A stretch of DNA of 41,073 nucleotides from Chloroflexota bacterium (GTDB taxonomy: Bacteria; Chloroflexota; Anaerolineae; SpSt-313). The position numbers and the translations under genes were made by a program. Positions 1 to 7,865 of the stretch are shown in pieces. The DNA lies in contig JAKPJZ010000036.1 of assembly GCA_029553955.1 (NCBI GenBank), positions 1-41,073 of the forward strand. Direction: 5' to 3'. The notes under the pieces were generated by a model. It saw only the letters and a program-made list of their open reading frames with translations, searched no databases and had not been told where the DNA came from. How positions within the stretch are numbered: the stretch's first letter is position 1; each line of letters begins with the position of its first letter.

Positions 1-214
1 GATGGATCGCCCTCTTGCACCGCAACCTCCACTTTCAGTACCCTACTGCGGGTCGATACCAGTGAAACGCGCCCTCGCCGGCATGCGGATATGCTCCGGC
101 TCTACTTTCAGTACCCTACTGCGGGTCGATACCAGTGAAACTTGTGGGATGAAAGCGGGGAGCTCTATCCGCTCCTGCTTTCAGTACCCTACTGCGGGTC
201 GATACCAGTGAAAC
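1..214 (+). CRISPR. CRISPR array, trailer end (three 37-bp repeats)
   Basis: Three identical 37-bp repeats lie at 32-68, 105-141 and 178-214. They are separated by two 36-nt spacers (69-104 and 142-177), and a partial spacer fills 1-31, so the array continues left of the window. Read on the plus strand the repeat begins CTTTCAGTACCC and ends in AGTGAAAC. This resembles the 8-nt 5' crRNA handle of type I-A/I-B systems (usual form ATTGAAAC), so the array is probably transcribed left to right with its leader outside the window. That makes it convergent with the minus-strand cas operon that ends at 478. The last repeat is not degenerate. Spacer targets cannot be judged from this sequence. Confidence 0.96.
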
Positions 215-477
215 CCACCCAGCGCAGAGATGCTGCTTTGGGCATAGATGACCTGTGGGCCTCATTCCGGCGCTCCTGGGCCATGTGGGAGGTTGGTGGT
301 GGCCCAAGCCGGCTGCTCAATAGTATATGATTCCGCTGTCAGAAGCGCAAACCCCAGATTGCCCGCAAGGCGGCGCGATTCGCGACTGTGATCTGCCCGC
401 ATGGCGCTGTGTAGGCTCGCTGCAGTGAGATACGCCTGGCATCGAACGGCGATTGCCGTCGGTTTGCGACGAGGCCA
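215..477. other. intergenic between CRISPR trailer and cas operon
   Basis: No credible gene, hairpin or repeat was seen. It separates the final repeat from the stop codon of the csa1-like gene. If the array is transcribed from the left, this is the trailer side and not the leader. Confidence 0.6.
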
Positions 478-1392
478 TCACGTCTCCGCACAGATCTCCT
501 CGTACGGGCAATCGGCGGCGCAGATGCCGGGCCGGCCGGGGTCCACACCCTCTTCGACAAGCCGCATGCGTTCGTCGCGCGCCTCGATGAACCACTGGCG
601 CAACTCGTCGTCGATGCGGTGAAAGTCGCGCTCGATGCGCAGTTGGCCGTCACGAAAGGCGGCGCGCACGATGCAGCCGATATCGATGGGCATCTCGGTG
701 AGGCTTTCGAGCACCAGGGCGTAGCCGGTGGTGGTAAGCCGGTGGAACGGCTGCGCAGGGCCAAACTTCAAATCGGCGATCATGGGCTCGCCGAAGGCAA
801 AGGCGTCGGCCGAGAGGTGCGACGAGAGGCCAAGGAAGCGCCCGTCAAGACGTTGCTCGACGACAACCGGCAGCGCCCAGGCCGCGAGGGCATCGGGGCC
901 GATGTGGGGCTGGCGCGCCAGGATGTCCTCCACCCGGCTGATGATGCGTCGCCGCTCAAAGCCGGCCAACAGCTCGGCCTGCGCCGCCAGCGCCTCGCGC
1001 GCCGGCTCGGCCAGCCGCTGCATCTCCGCATCGCCGGGCGGTGTGGCCTCCAGCCCGGCCAGCTCGCTGGTACACCCCCTGCCATGCACATAGATGGCCC
1101 GTTTGGCAGCCAGGATGAGCCCGGTGATGACGCTGTGCAGCGCGCCGCCGGCGATCATGGCCGAGTTCGGCGCGGCACGCCGCTGCTCCACGCGGCGCAG
1201 AAAGAGGTCGCGCCCGCTCGAGCAGTATTGCCCGGCGATCTCCCACAGACCCAAGGGGGCTTCATAGATCGGCGCCAGTGGCGGCTGATGCCAGTTCCAT
1301 CCCCGCAGCTCCTCGTGCACCGGCTCGCGCCGCGCCTCGGGCAGCAGCTTGCGCAGGACGTAGCGCCGCTCTTCGTCGCTCAAAAAGTACAT
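478..1392 (-). CDS. csa1: Csa1-family Cas4-like nuclease (second Cas4 of the operon)
   Basis: 304-aa protein of the Csa1 (Cas4-2) type, a PD-(D/E)XK nuclease with an Fe-S cluster that works with Cas1, Cas2 and Cas4 in trimming and orienting new spacers. The N-terminus (MYFLSDEERRYVLRKLLPEA, then a WNWHQPP segment) is typical of Csa1. A nuclease core motif appears as IADLKFG near residues 206-212, followed by a TTGYALVLE helix. A C-terminal cysteine set (C-x3-C-x5-C, ending PYEEICAET) is expected for the cluster. The ATG at 1392 is preceded by GAGGAGG at ideal spacing, 15 bp after the cas4 stop. It is the last gene of the operon. Csa1 is best known from archaeal I-A loci, so its presence with Cst1-type Cas8 is notable. 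Confidence 0.85.
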   Translation of the reverse strand: MYFLSDEERRYVLRKLLPEARREPVHEELRGWNWHQPPLAPIYEAPLGLWEIAGQYCSSGRDLFLRRVEQRRAAPNSAMIAGGALHSVITGLILAAKRAIYVHGRGCTSELAGLEATPPGDAEMQRLAEPAREALAAQAELLAGFERRRIISRVEDILARQPHIGPDALAAWALPVVVEQRLDGRFLGLSSHLSADAFAFGEPMIADLKFGPAQPFHRLTTTGYALVLESLTEMPIDIGCIVRAAFRDGQLRIERDFHRIDDELRQWFIEARDERMRLVEEGVDPGRPGICAADCPYEEICAET

Positions 1393-1407
1393 CCTCAGCC
1401 TCCTCGC

Positions 1408-1992
1408 TCACGTGGTGTCGCCGCAGAAGCGCCGGAACTCGCACTCACGGCAGCGGCCGCTGTGGCGCGTGGCCGGCGGTGTGGTCTCATGGACCATCAC
1501 CAGGCGCATGGCCGCCAGGGTGCGCGACACGTAGCGCCGCATCCCTGCGCGGATGGGCACCTCCACCGCTCGCCGCAGCGGGATCTGGTAGACAAAGCTG
1601 CGCCGCACCGGCCGGCCCCAGGCTTCTTCCAGCAGCATGGCATAGGCGGCGAGTTGGTAACGCTGATGGGTGCCCACCGCCGCGGTCGAGTGCTTGTGCT
1701 CCACCGGGATGGCCTCGTGCCCGCTGCGGATGGCCATGTCGAGCCGCCCGCTCAGACCCAGGCGCGTAGAGGCCAGCCGCACGTCGAGCACGCGCTCGCC
1801 CTCACGCAGGCCATAGGCGCGCAGGCTCCGCCGCTCTTCGCGCGCGGCCTCGTCCTCGTGCTGGCGCACGCCCTCCTGCATCTTGAAGGTCACCGGCCGC
1901 GTGGCGCCCAGGTAGACGGTATGGTAAAAGACCCGCGCGCAATACAAGTATTGGCGCACGTCGGTGATCGTCAGCGGCAACAGGTCGGCCAA
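1408..1992 (-). CDS. cas4: CRISPR-associated exonuclease Cas4
   Basis: 194-aa Cas4, a RecB-like nuclease that processes prespacer ends and helps select PAM-adjacent DNA. It shows ITDVRQYLYC (first cluster cysteine), GRLDMAI (catalytic Asp), IPVEHKHS (the E-x-K part of the PD-(D/E)XK core), a QRYQLAAYAMLLEE helix (QxxxY motif) and the C-terminal CRECEFRRFC triad. I chose the TTG start at 1992 because GGAG lies about 7 nt upstream and it gives the usual Cas4 length; the frame stays open to an ATG at 2031 and further to 2133, but those extra residues look non-homologous and lack a clear RBS. It lies between cas2 (164-bp gap) and csa1. Confidence 0.93.
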   Translation of the reverse strand: MADLLPLTITDVRQYLYCARVFYHTVYLGATRPVTFKMQEGVRQHEDEAAREERRSLRAYGLREGERVLDVRLASTRLGLSGRLDMAIRSGHEAIPVEHKHSTAAVGTHQRYQLAAYAMLLEEAWGRPVRRSFVYQIPLRRAVEVPIRAGMRRYVSRTLAAMRLVMVHETTPPATRHSGRCRECEFRRFCGDTT

Positions 1993-2156
1993 GCGGTTGC
2001 TCCTACTGCAGATGGGCAAGTGGCGTCTCATGGCGCCGCGAGCTAGCCCAATTCCCCCTCGCAGGGGAACGGTAGGGGGGCCTCCCACCGCCTGCACAAG
2101 CGGACGCCTGACTGAGCTTTTGCCCATTGCCACGCCGCACCACTTGACGTCCCCGC

Positions 2157-2435
2157 CTATGACTTTTCCGGCAGGCTCTTGGGCTCCGGCGGATGGCGAT
2201 CGATGATGCGGCGCAGGGCCAGGTCCTTCTCACAGATAGGGAAGAGTTGTACGTTGCCCTCGTTGCGGCCCAGCGTGCGGCTGATGCGCTGCATGATCTC
2301 CTCCTGACGATTGCGCGAGAGCTCGCCAAAGAACGAGGAGAGCTGGATGCGCTTCAGGCCATAGTCCAGGCAGACGTCGGCTATCTTGGCCCGCAGGCGG
2401 TCACTCTCGATATCATAGACCAGCAAGCACCGCAT
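2157..2435 (-). CDS. cas2: CRISPR-associated endonuclease Cas2
   Basis: 92-aa Cas2, the small ferredoxin-fold dimer that bridges two Cas1 dimers in the spacer integrase. The family signature is the first beta strand MRCLLVYDIESD with its conserved Asp, followed by an R...CLDYGLKRIQLSSFFGEL segment. The ATG at 2435 has AGGTGA at proper distance. A GTG at 2444, directly after the cas1 stop TAG, is an alternative start adding three residues. It is tightly coupled to cas1 and probably translated from the same message. Confidence 0.95.
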   Translation of the reverse strand: MRCLLVYDIESDRLRAKIADVCLDYGLKRIQLSSFFGELSRNRQEEIMQRISRTLGRNEGNVQLFPICEKDLALRRIIDRHPPEPKSLPEKS

Positions 2436-2444
2436 CGCCTTCAC

Positions 2445-3458
2445 CTACCAGCGGCTGGTGAACGGCTCGTACCCCGCGCGCTCGCCACGCAGGTAGGCGG
2501 CCACGTGGCGCGCCTGGGCCTGAATGATGTGGCGCAGCGGGCGTTGGTGGCCTTCGTGGCGCTCGGGCGAGTCGAGCCGGGCCAGCACCTTCTCGGCCAG
2601 GGTCTTGCGCGTGCGCTCGTCCAGCAGGCCATCCTCGTTGACCACCAGCGCCACTCGCTTGTTGACCAGGCCAAAGATGGTGCGGTCGACCGCCGGCTGG
2701 CGGAACTCCTCGATGAGGTCCAGCACCAGGCTGGGCTTGCCCGGCCGGTCCACGTGCACGAACCCGCCATAGGGGTCGAGCCCCGCCACGACGGCCGCGT
2801 GCTCGACCTGGCTGTAGAGGATGCCGTAACCATAGTTCAGCGCGCTGTTCAGTGGGTCCGCAGCGCCGCGGTGCTCGCGGCCCACCCATGGCTCCGCCAG
2901 GTTCAGCAGGCCGGCCACCGTCTCCCAGTAGATCGCCGCCGCCCGGCCCTCGCGGTTGAGCAGCGCCGGCCGCAGCTCGTCGACATGCCCAGCCTTGAGC
3001 CGCGACAGCTCGCGCTGCAGCCCCTCGATCTCGATAGCCGCGTCGCGCGCCCGGCGATAGGCGTCGGGGTCCACCTGGTGGCGGTACTTGGCCATGTACT
3101 TGAGCAAGTTGGCCTGGTTGGCCAGCTTGCCCCCGGCAAAGCCCAGCGCCAGCGCCACGCCCCGGCCGTCCTCGTAGGCCAAGAGTTGGGCGCGCCGCGT
3201 CTGCACCGTGGCGGCGAGGCCGGGCGCCTCCAGCCGGGCATAGGGCGCGCCATTCCACGAGAGAAAGCTGATGGGGATGCCCGCCTCCACGCACCTTTGC
3301 ACGGCCTCACACGACAGGCTCACCCCCCGCCCGCTGATCAGCACGCCCTCCAGGGTGCACAGCGCGATCTCCTCCACCACCTTGCCCTCGCGGCGCACCT
3401 GCAGCCGCTCGCTCTTGGCGCCCAGGAACGACCCAAAGCCGTCGACAATCAGGTGCAT
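2445..3458 (-). CDS. cas1: CRISPR-associated endonuclease/integrase Cas1
   Basis: 337-aa Cas1, the catalytic subunit of the spacer integrase. The N-terminal beta domain begins MHLIVDGFGSFLG. The alpha domain holds the metal ligands: Glu in IYWETVAGLLN, His in GGFVHVDRPGKPS and the acidic DLIEEFRQP segment. The N-S-A-L-N-Y-G-Y-G-I-L-Y stretch is the classic Cas1 helix. The ATG at 3458 is preceded by GGAGG at short spacing; upstream codons in the frame derive from a simple-repeat spacer and are rejected as coding. It precedes cas2 by a few bases. Confidence 0.97.
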   Translation of the reverse strand: MHLIVDGFGSFLGAKSERLQVRREGKVVEEIALCTLEGVLISGRGVSLSCEAVQRCVEAGIPISFLSWNGAPYARLEAPGLAATVQTRRAQLLAYEDGRGVALALGFAGGKLANQANLLKYMAKYRHQVDPDAYRRARDAAIEIEGLQRELSRLKAGHVDELRPALLNREGRAAAIYWETVAGLLNLAEPWVGREHRGAADPLNSALNYGYGILYSQVEHAAVVAGLDPYGGFVHVDRPGKPSLVLDLIEEFRQPAVDRTIFGLVNKRVALVVNEDGLLDERTRKTLAEKVLARLDSPERHEGHQRPLRHIIQAQARHVAAYLRGERAGYEPFTSRW

Positions 3459-3472
3459 CGCGCCTCCAGACT

Positions 3473-3541
3473 CGTGATGCGTGAAACGTGATGCATAACG
3501 TGTGAACAGCAAGCGCATTACGTTTTACGCATCACGCATCA
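3473..3541. repeat. CGCATCA heptamer repeat / imperfect hairpin between cas6 and cas1
   Basis: Left arm 3473-3494 and right arm 3515-3536 are inverted copies (CGTGATGCGT...), with a few mismatches. The right side runs on into three to four tandem ACGCATC units that reach into the cas6 stop codon at 3546. The same ACGCATC unit recurs near 12063-12083. It is a dispersed low-complexity element inside the operon; whether it attenuates transcription into cas1 is unknown. Confidence 0.75.
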
Positions 3542-3545
3542 CGCA

Positions 3546-4748
3546 TCACGCCTCACGTACTACGTACCACCCATTCCCCTTCACCGCATCCTTGCCCACG
3601 TGCACGAACTGTCCCCACACTAACCAGGGCAGGAAGGGCCCGAGGTCGCCCTCATACACCGCCCGGCCCACAAACCCGCTGATCGGCGTGGCCCGCCGCT
3701 GTCGCGTCGAATAGCTCTCCAGTTCCACCCAGCGCGTGCCGTCCTCCACCAAGCGCACCGCCCGCGCCAACCCCACCAGCCGGTAGCCCTCGTCGGTCTC
3801 AGAAGCGCCGTCCGCGCCTTCTCCCCTCTCCCCCGCCGCAGGAGCAGGCCATGGGCGAGATGCACTGTCGGGATGATGCGTCTCGTTCGCGCCTTCTCCC
3901 CTCTCCCCCGCCGCAGGAGCAGGCCATGGGCGAGATGCACTGTCGGGATGATGCGTCTCGCTCGCGCCTTCTCCCCTCTCCCCCGCAGTGGGAGAGGGGC
4001 CGGGGGTGAGGGTCCCCACCCTCTGCGACTCTGCGGTGAGGCGCTCCCCAAACTCGCGCTCCAGGTCGCTCAGGCGCTGCCACAGCCGGTGGAAGAGCGG
4101 GCCGAACTCGGGCCGCTTCAGCAGCCGGCCGCCCTCGACGAGCCGGGTGGGCGTCAGGAACTCGACGGCCACGCGCCCCGCCGGCATCTGCGCCGCGGCC
4201 CGCAGCACCTGCGCGTGCCTCACCGGCACGTCGGGCACCTGCACCAGCGCCTCGCCCGGCTCCAGCACCGCCCGGCACTCACCGCTCAGCGGATTGCTCG
4301 CCGCCGCCCGCGCCAGCCGCACCTTGCCGCGTCGCCAACCGTTCGCCGCCACCGGTTTGCCTAGGCCCGTCTCCTCCAGCCCCTGCAGCGCCAGCACCAC
4401 ATAGGGGAAGAGCTGCAGCGCGCGGGCAAAGAGCGTCAAACCGAACGTCAGGCACTCGCCCGGCGCCAGACGCGTGCGGCCGTCGCGCGGCGGCTCGATC
4501 ACGTACGGCCGCGGCACATCGCGCCCGCGCTCAGCCTGCGCGTCCAGCGTGCTCACCAGCGTCGCCACCGGGCACCCCGCCACCAGCACACACGCCGCGC
4601 AGCCCGCCACCTGCTTCTGCGCGCAAAAGCGCTCACGCAGCGCCCCATAGAGCGCCCCCCGCAGCGACGCCCCCTGGTGCTCGTTCAGCTCGACCGGCGT
4701 CAGCGCCTCGAGCGTTACCTCCAGGCGGTGGGCGGTGAGGTGGAACAT
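3546..4748 (-). CDS. cas6: Cas6-type pre-crRNA endoribonuclease with repeat insertion
   Basis: 400-aa RAMP-superfamily protein that should cut pre-crRNA within the repeats. N-terminal ferredoxin-like half: FHLTAHRLEVTLEALTPVEL, then GASLRGALYGALRERFC and a small cysteine set (C-x2-C, C-x5-C) characteristic of the longer Cas6 family. C-terminal half: the RATPISGFVGRAVYEGDL segment and the glycine-rich loop HVGKDAVKGNGWYVV. Between the halves (about residues 246-312) lies a Pro/Gly-rich insertion built from a 25-aa unit repeated in frame, encoded by a dispersed DNA repeat. The ATG at 4748 has GAGGAG upstream; a GTG at 4784 overlapping the cas3 stop is less likely. The protein is longer than usual for Cas6 because of the insertion, which keeps the frame open and so is probably tolerated. 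Confidence 0.9.
   Translation of the reverse strand: MFHLTAHRLEVTLEALTPVELNEHQGASLRGALYGALRERFCAQKQVAGCAACVLVAGCPVATLVSTLDAQAERGRDVPRPYVIEPPRDGRTRLAPGECLTFGLTLFARALQLFPYVVLALQGLEETGLGKPVAANGWRRGKVRLARAAASNPLSGECRAVLEPGEALVQVPDVPVRHAQVLRAAAQMPAGRVAVEFLTPTRLVEGGRLLKRPEFGPLFHRLWQRLSDLEREFGERLTAESQRVGTLTPGPSPTAGERGEGASETHHPDSASRPWPAPAAGERGEGANETHHPDSASRPWPAPAAGERGEGADGASETDEGYRLVGLARAVRLVEDGTRWVELESYSTRQRRATPISGFVGRAVYEGDLGPFLPWLVWGQFVHVGKDAVKGNGWYVVREA
3814..4013. repeat. 75-bp in-frame tandem repeat plus 43-nt palindromic core inside cas6
   Basis: Units begin at 3814, 3889 and 3964 (period exactly 75 bp, i.e. 25 codons). The first two are nearly identical (one C/T change seen). The third passes into an intact 43-nt G/C-rich quasi-palindrome at 3971-4013 (CTCCCCTCTCCCCCGCAGTG...). 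The same 43-nt core, base for base, ends the tandem array at 12891-13150. In cas6 the minus strand of the core encodes TLTPGPSPTAGERG-like residues. Confidence 0.93.
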
Positions 4749-4780
4749 ACTCGTCTCCTCGCTATGGGGCCAGCAGCTCG

Positions 4781-7132
4781 TCACGCCAATAGCCCCAACT
4801 CGCTGCCATAGTCCGCGGCCACAACGCGCGGCGATCCTGGTTCGTGCTCTTCTCTCACCTTCCCCTCGCGGCGCAACCGACAGAAGCGCCCCCAGCGTAT
4901 GGATACGGGCAATAGGCTCGCCTCCAGAGGCTCACCGGCCTCCATTAGCCTCTGGTACTCCGCCTCCAGACAGGCAGGCAACACCTCAATGCCGTCGAAC
5001 GCCCGGTAGAACAACTCCTCGAGCCCGCGGTCCGAGCCAAACGCCCGCAGCGTGCGCAAGCAGGCCCTCTCAAACTCTTCATAGGCGGCATCGTAGACGT
5101 GGTTCCAACGTTCGGCAATGGCCCCCTGATAGACCGCATCAAGCCAGCCCGAGATCGCCTCCTCATCGATGATATGCCCGCTGTTTTCCACCAGCACGGC
5201 AAGTGTCGCCCGCACCAGGTCTTCCTCATACACACCTTGGCCATCGCTCGGTTCGCTGAAAACAAAGACCGCAGCAGACTTGCTCTTGCGACGGCGGTTG
5301 ATGCGTCCGAAACGCTGGATAAGCGCCTCAAGCGGGGCCGGATCCGTAAAGATGACGTCCAGGTCGATGTCGAGGCTCACTTCGACCACCTGGGTGGCCA
5401 CGAGCACGATCGGCCGGCGTTCACTCGATTGGGAGCCGGTTGCAGCGCGAACAGCGTTCTCCTTTTCGAGCCGGTCCCTGCCGTTGAACCCACCATGGAG
5501 GAGTAGACGCTCAGCGTGGTCTGGGAGGTAGCGGCACAATTCGTCGTAAACCTGCTGGGCTCGTCCCACTGTGTTGCAGCAGACCAACACTGAGTGGCCT
5601 TGAGCAGCGTCCGCTGCAATCCGCTCCAGGTAGCGATCCATCCGCAGGTCGCCATCCAACAGATGCAGTTCATGACGATGGAACTGCGCAAAGAGGTCAG
5701 GCGTGGCACGAACCTGGGTGTACTCGCCAAGTGCGTGCGCCAGCCGGGTCTGGAGCAGCCCAGGCAGTGTTGCCGACATCACGAAGAACGTTGCCCCGAA
5801 TTGCTCGCGGAGGTGCCTGGCGGTAGCGAGGATGATGGCCAACCGGTCAGCTTCGTAGGCATGGATCTCGTCAAAGATGAAGGCTGCCTGGAAGAGATCA
5901 CTGAGCAGTTCCTCATAGCCACGAAGCCGGTAGGGCGCCTTGAGGATCTGATAGGGGCTCAGCACCCGCACCGGATAGTAGTTCAGGTGGGCCAGGTTGT
6001 TCGCCGACCGCGCCTCTATCGCAGCTCGACGAGGTGTATAGTCCTCTTGAAGCCAACGCCGGTAGAGCGCCAAGGTGCTGCGGCTGTGCTCCAGCCCGAC
6101 CTGGCCAGGAAACGCTCTGGCGCGGAGGCGGTCGTACATGGCGTTCATACTGGCTTGGTACGGCAGTGCATAGAGTAAGCGAGGGACGGGCGTCTCGGTG
6201 GCCTGCGCACAGGCCCACAGCAAGGCCGCTTCCGTTTTCCCGCTCCCTGTGGGTGCGACCAGGACGGCCGAGCCGCGCGTCTGCGCGCAGGCCTGTTGGT
6301 GGGCGTAGAGACGCCGAGGCTCGATCTGCAGGCGTGCGAGAAGGTCTGCTGGCCGCGCCAGCATGGGCACCGGAGCCTCTCTTGTGTGAGCGGAAGCCAT
6401 GTGGTCGGCCGAGACGAGGTGGCCCCGCAAGGCCACAGTGCCCACGATCAGCGACCGTTGGTCAGTCTGGGTCAGGGTCCTCAGCCAACGACGGTAGGTG
6501 CGCAACCAATGTCTGATGCGCGGCACCCCTTGTTCACGCACATGGCGAATGGCCTCAGCCTGTTCGGGAAGTGACGGCAGTTCGATGCCTTTGTTGCCCA
6601 ATCCGAGCGCATCGAGCCAGCAGACCGGACACTCCTTGAGCCAACGCCAGAGCCCCCCCATTGCTTCGTCGCTGATTTCGGCAACCCGGTCGATGAGGGG
6701 ATCCTCACACGGGTCACTCGGATCCATGTAGAGTTGCTGAATATAGTCGGCATCTTTGTGGTGAGAGACGATGGCAGCAGCCACCCACCTGCACTCTTCG
6801 TCCGACAGGGCGCCGGTTATCCAGTCGAGGAAGGCAAGCGAAAGCACCTCGTGTCGGTGTGGCCATTTCTCGCCGCCGCGCAGCCGTTCTTGAAAGCCGC
6901 GAGCGGCCTTGCCAAAGTCATGAAGGAAGCAGGCCCAGAAGAGACAGTTCCAAAGGCCGGGGAATCCGACCCGCGCCGGCAGATCGGGACGCAGGCGCAC
7001 AGCCTCGGCCAACTTCTCCAGTAGACCCCAAGTGTGGCGGGCCAGGCTTTCGGGGCGACCGGCCTGGCCCTTCTCTGCGCTCTTGGCCCAGATGATCTCT
7101 TCCAGCCAATCAGGCCACAAGAGGGTTGTCAT
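4781..7132 (-). CDS. cas3: CRISPR-associated HD-nuclease/helicase Cas3
   Basis: 783-aa single-chain Cas3, recruited by Cascade to nick and unwind target DNA. HD nuclease domain (about 1-250): LARHTW, FLHDFGKAARGF, HRHEVLS, VSHHKD and SADHMAS. Helicase domains: Walker A APTGSGKTEAALL (about 294-306), DEIH box in FIFDEIHAYEADR (about 421), motif III VMSATLPG, and the motif V/VI region VATQVVEVSLDIDLDV...LIQRFGRINRRRK. All key residues appear intact. The ATG at 7132 has AGGTGAG upstream; a GTG three codons earlier is possible. It overlaps the end of cas5 by 23 bp and is followed by cas6 after 32 bp, indicating translational coupling. Confidence 0.97.
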   Translation of the reverse strand: MTTLLWPDWLEEIIWAKSAEKGQAGRPESLARHTWGLLEKLAEAVRLRPDLPARVGFPGLWNCLFWACFLHDFGKAARGFQERLRGGEKWPHRHEVLSLAFLDWITGALSDEECRWVAAAIVSHHKDADYIQQLYMDPSDPCEDPLIDRVAEISDEAMGGLWRWLKECPVCWLDALGLGNKGIELPSLPEQAEAIRHVREQGVPRIRHWLRTYRRWLRTLTQTDQRSLIVGTVALRGHLVSADHMASAHTREAPVPMLARPADLLARLQIEPRRLYAHQQACAQTRGSAVLVAPTGSGKTEAALLWACAQATETPVPRLLYALPYQASMNAMYDRLRARAFPGQVGLEHSRSTLALYRRWLQEDYTPRRAAIEARSANNLAHLNYYPVRVLSPYQILKAPYRLRGYEELLSDLFQAAFIFDEIHAYEADRLAIILATARHLREQFGATFFVMSATLPGLLQTRLAHALGEYTQVRATPDLFAQFHRHELHLLDGDLRMDRYLERIAADAAQGHSVLVCCNTVGRAQQVYDELCRYLPDHAERLLLHGGFNGRDRLEKENAVRAATGSQSSERRPIVLVATQVVEVSLDIDLDVIFTDPAPLEALIQRFGRINRRRKSKSAAVFVFSEPSDGQGVYEEDLVRATLAVLVENSGHIIDEEAISGWLDAVYQGAIAERWNHVYDAAYEEFERACLRTLRAFGSDRGLEELFYRAFDGIEVLPACLEAEYQRLMEAGEPLEASLLPVSIRWGRFCRLRREGKVREEHEPGSPRVVAADYGSELGLLA

Positions 7133-7856
7133 CGTACTCACCTACGAAAGTGTGGAACGCGAGCCCCAGATGGGCGCCAGAATCCTCCTCTGTCTCAGGA
7201 TCCACCCAATACTCGGAATCAACGGGCAGCCCGGCAAAGCGCACATAGTCAGAGGTGTGGACGCGCTCTTTCAGCAGCAGGTAGCGGGCAAAACTCGGCG
7301 AGCGGCCGTTCTCGTAGTCCAGGAAGCGCGGCATTAGGACCACATAGCCGCGCGCTCCCAAAAGAGCCATGCGGTAGGGAGCCAGAGTGTGCTGGAAGTA
7401 GGCCCGATCGGCCCGAGTCAACTCTACCACGCGAACACTTGTGTATGTGAAGAGATCCTGCGAACGGCCGAGCACAACTGCGTAGTGTGGACTGCGGAAA
7501 GCCGCCTCCCACTCTGGGCGGTTGATGTACAACACCAGGCGCGGCCTGAAGAGCAGGGAGCGGACGAACGGGTTCACCGCTCCCTGCAGCGCTTTTGGCA
7601 GGTCCGTGCCGGGCAATTTGCCGCTTCCTGCAGTTAGCACATGGACATGCTCCATATCGTCAAAGATGCCCTGGTGCGTGAACTGGTAGGCGAACTCGAT
7701 GCCTTCCGGCGAAACCCACTCGCCCAGCGCACTGCAGATGTGCCCATAGATGGTCGCCGGTGGTGGCATCTCGAACGTGGGATGCACCGCCTGCATAAAG
7801 TGGGGGTAGCGGAAGGACGTCGTCAGTCCCTCCGCCACCACCTTCAGGACGCGCAT
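7110..7856 (-). CDS. cas5: Cascade subunit Cas5 (Cas5t type)
   Basis: 248-aa Cas5, the RAMP subunit that caps the 5' handle of crRNA in Cascade. The N-terminus MRVLKVVAEGLTTSFRYPHF followed by PPPATIYGHICSALGEW is the conserved family signature. The basic segment RSLLFRPRLVLYI and VRVVELTRADRAYFQHTLAPY follow. The ATG at 7856 has AGGAGGGG just upstream. It lies 9 bp after cas7, and its 3' end overlaps cas3. Confidence 0.94.
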   Translation of the reverse strand: MRVLKVVAEGLTTSFRYPHFMQAVHPTFEMPPPATIYGHICSALGEWVSPEGIEFAYQFTHQGIFDDMEHVHVLTAGSGKLPGTDLPKALQGAVNPFVRSLLFRPRLVLYINRPEWEAAFRSPHYAVVLGRSQDLFTYTSVRVVELTRADRAYFQHTLAPYRMALLGARGYVVLMPRFLDYENGRSPSFARYLLLKERVHTSDYVRFAGLPVDSEYWVDPETEEDSGAHLGLAFHTFVGEYDDNPLVA

Positions 7857-7865
7857 GGTCCCCTC

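Noticed and set aside
1993..2133. N-terminal extension of Cas4 to 2133 or 2031
   Set aside because: No RBS and no homology; TTG 1992 with GGAG gives the normal length.
619..3491. Long plus-strand open frames (619-2046, 2193-3491) opposite the cas genes
   Set aside because: They are antisense shadows of csa1, cas4, cas2 and cas1 in high-GC DNA, with no RBS and no family resemblance.
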